A stretch of DNA of 5,662 nucleotides from contig JAJXVI010000190.1 in the NCBI GenBank assembly GCA_021782195.1, positions 1-5,662 of the forward strand, read 5' to 3'. Positions 5,502 through 5,662 of this stretch are shown in pieces; position 1 is the first letter of the stretch; every line of letters starts with the position of its first letter. The notes beneath the pieces are model-generated. The model searched no databases. It was not told where the DNA came from and saw only the letters and a program-made list of their open reading frames with translations. Position numbers and translations under genes: made by a program. The stretch comes from a bacterium. GTDB lineage: Bacteria > Vulcanimicrobiota > Xenobia > RGZZ01.

Positions 5502-5662
5502 CTACCTATCGAGGGTTTCGCACGCCGGATCCCCCGCGTGGTCGGCCAGAGCGTCGAAGCAGCGGACGAGATCCATCAATCGCACGGACGCGTTCGCGGC
5601 GCTCGGACTCGGAGCGACGTACAGGCACGTCGCGCCCACCCCCGCCTCCAGTAGCCCCGCGA
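5502..5662 (-). CDS. C-terminal 52 codons of an unrecognised protein (5' end outside window)
   Basis: A leftward frame is open from the right edge (first full codon 5660-5658) to a TAG at 5502-5504. It encodes 52 residues beginning AGLLEAGVGATCLYVAPSPS and ending GDPACETLDR, with three cysteines (12, 34, 47) and an alpha-helical-looking middle (SVRLMDLVRCFDALAD). Most third codon positions are G or C, as expected for a real gene in GC-rich DNA. The residue composition is also natural, unlike the arginine-rich translation of the opposite strand. I do not recognise the family from this fragment. It points the same way as the deacetylase gene, whose start lies 143 bases downstream of its stop, so co-transcription is possible. 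Confidence 0.55.
   Translation of the reverse strand, partial: AGLLEAGVGATCLYVAPSPSAANASVRLMDLVRCFDALADHAGDPACETLDR

Noticed and set aside
5382..5654. Plus-strand 90-codon frame at the right edge
   Set aside because: Composition is typical of an antisense shadow; the minus-strand frame over the same bases has better codon-position bias and natural composition.

Overview
The window is GC-rich DNA that looks like a chromosomal segment of a Gram-negative (two-membrane) bacterium. A TonB-type protein, a class III (type IV pilin/type II secretion) prepilin and an exported polysaccharide deacetylase all point to an envelope with an outer membrane. I cannot place the phylum. No transposase, integrase, tRNA, CRISPR array or phage gene is visible.

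Layout. Bases 1-366 (+) hold the C-terminal half of a YetF/DUF421 membrane protein cut by the window edge. Facing it is a leftward block: a 275-residue protein of unknown family (2509 to 1682), a prepilin-like protein (1481 to 1026) and a CxxCxxCC (YkgJ-type) metal-cluster protein (1066 to 428). The last two overlap by 41 bases and are probably co-transcribed. The 197 bases between the unknown protein and the prepilin contain no gene but hold three separate inverted repeats. From a divergent intergenic region (2510-2784) a short CoA-binding-domain protein runs rightward (2785-3234), followed after 129 bases by a TonB-family protein (3364-4470). The TonB gene meets a leftward polysaccharide deacetylase gene (5358 to 4450) tail to tail, with 21 bases of overlap. 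The right edge holds the C-terminal 52 codons of another leftward gene that I do not recognise.

How the genes may fit together. Several products act at or outside the inner membrane (DUF421, prepilin, TonB, deacetylase), but they do not form one recognisable pathway. No pilus assembly genes, ExbB/ExbD or TonB-dependent receptor lie next to the prepilin and TonB genes. The most unusual parts are the unrecognised 275-residue protein with its proline-rich tail, the cluster of dyad symmetries downstream of it, and a perfect 11-bp inverted repeat inside the low-complexity linker of the TonB gene.
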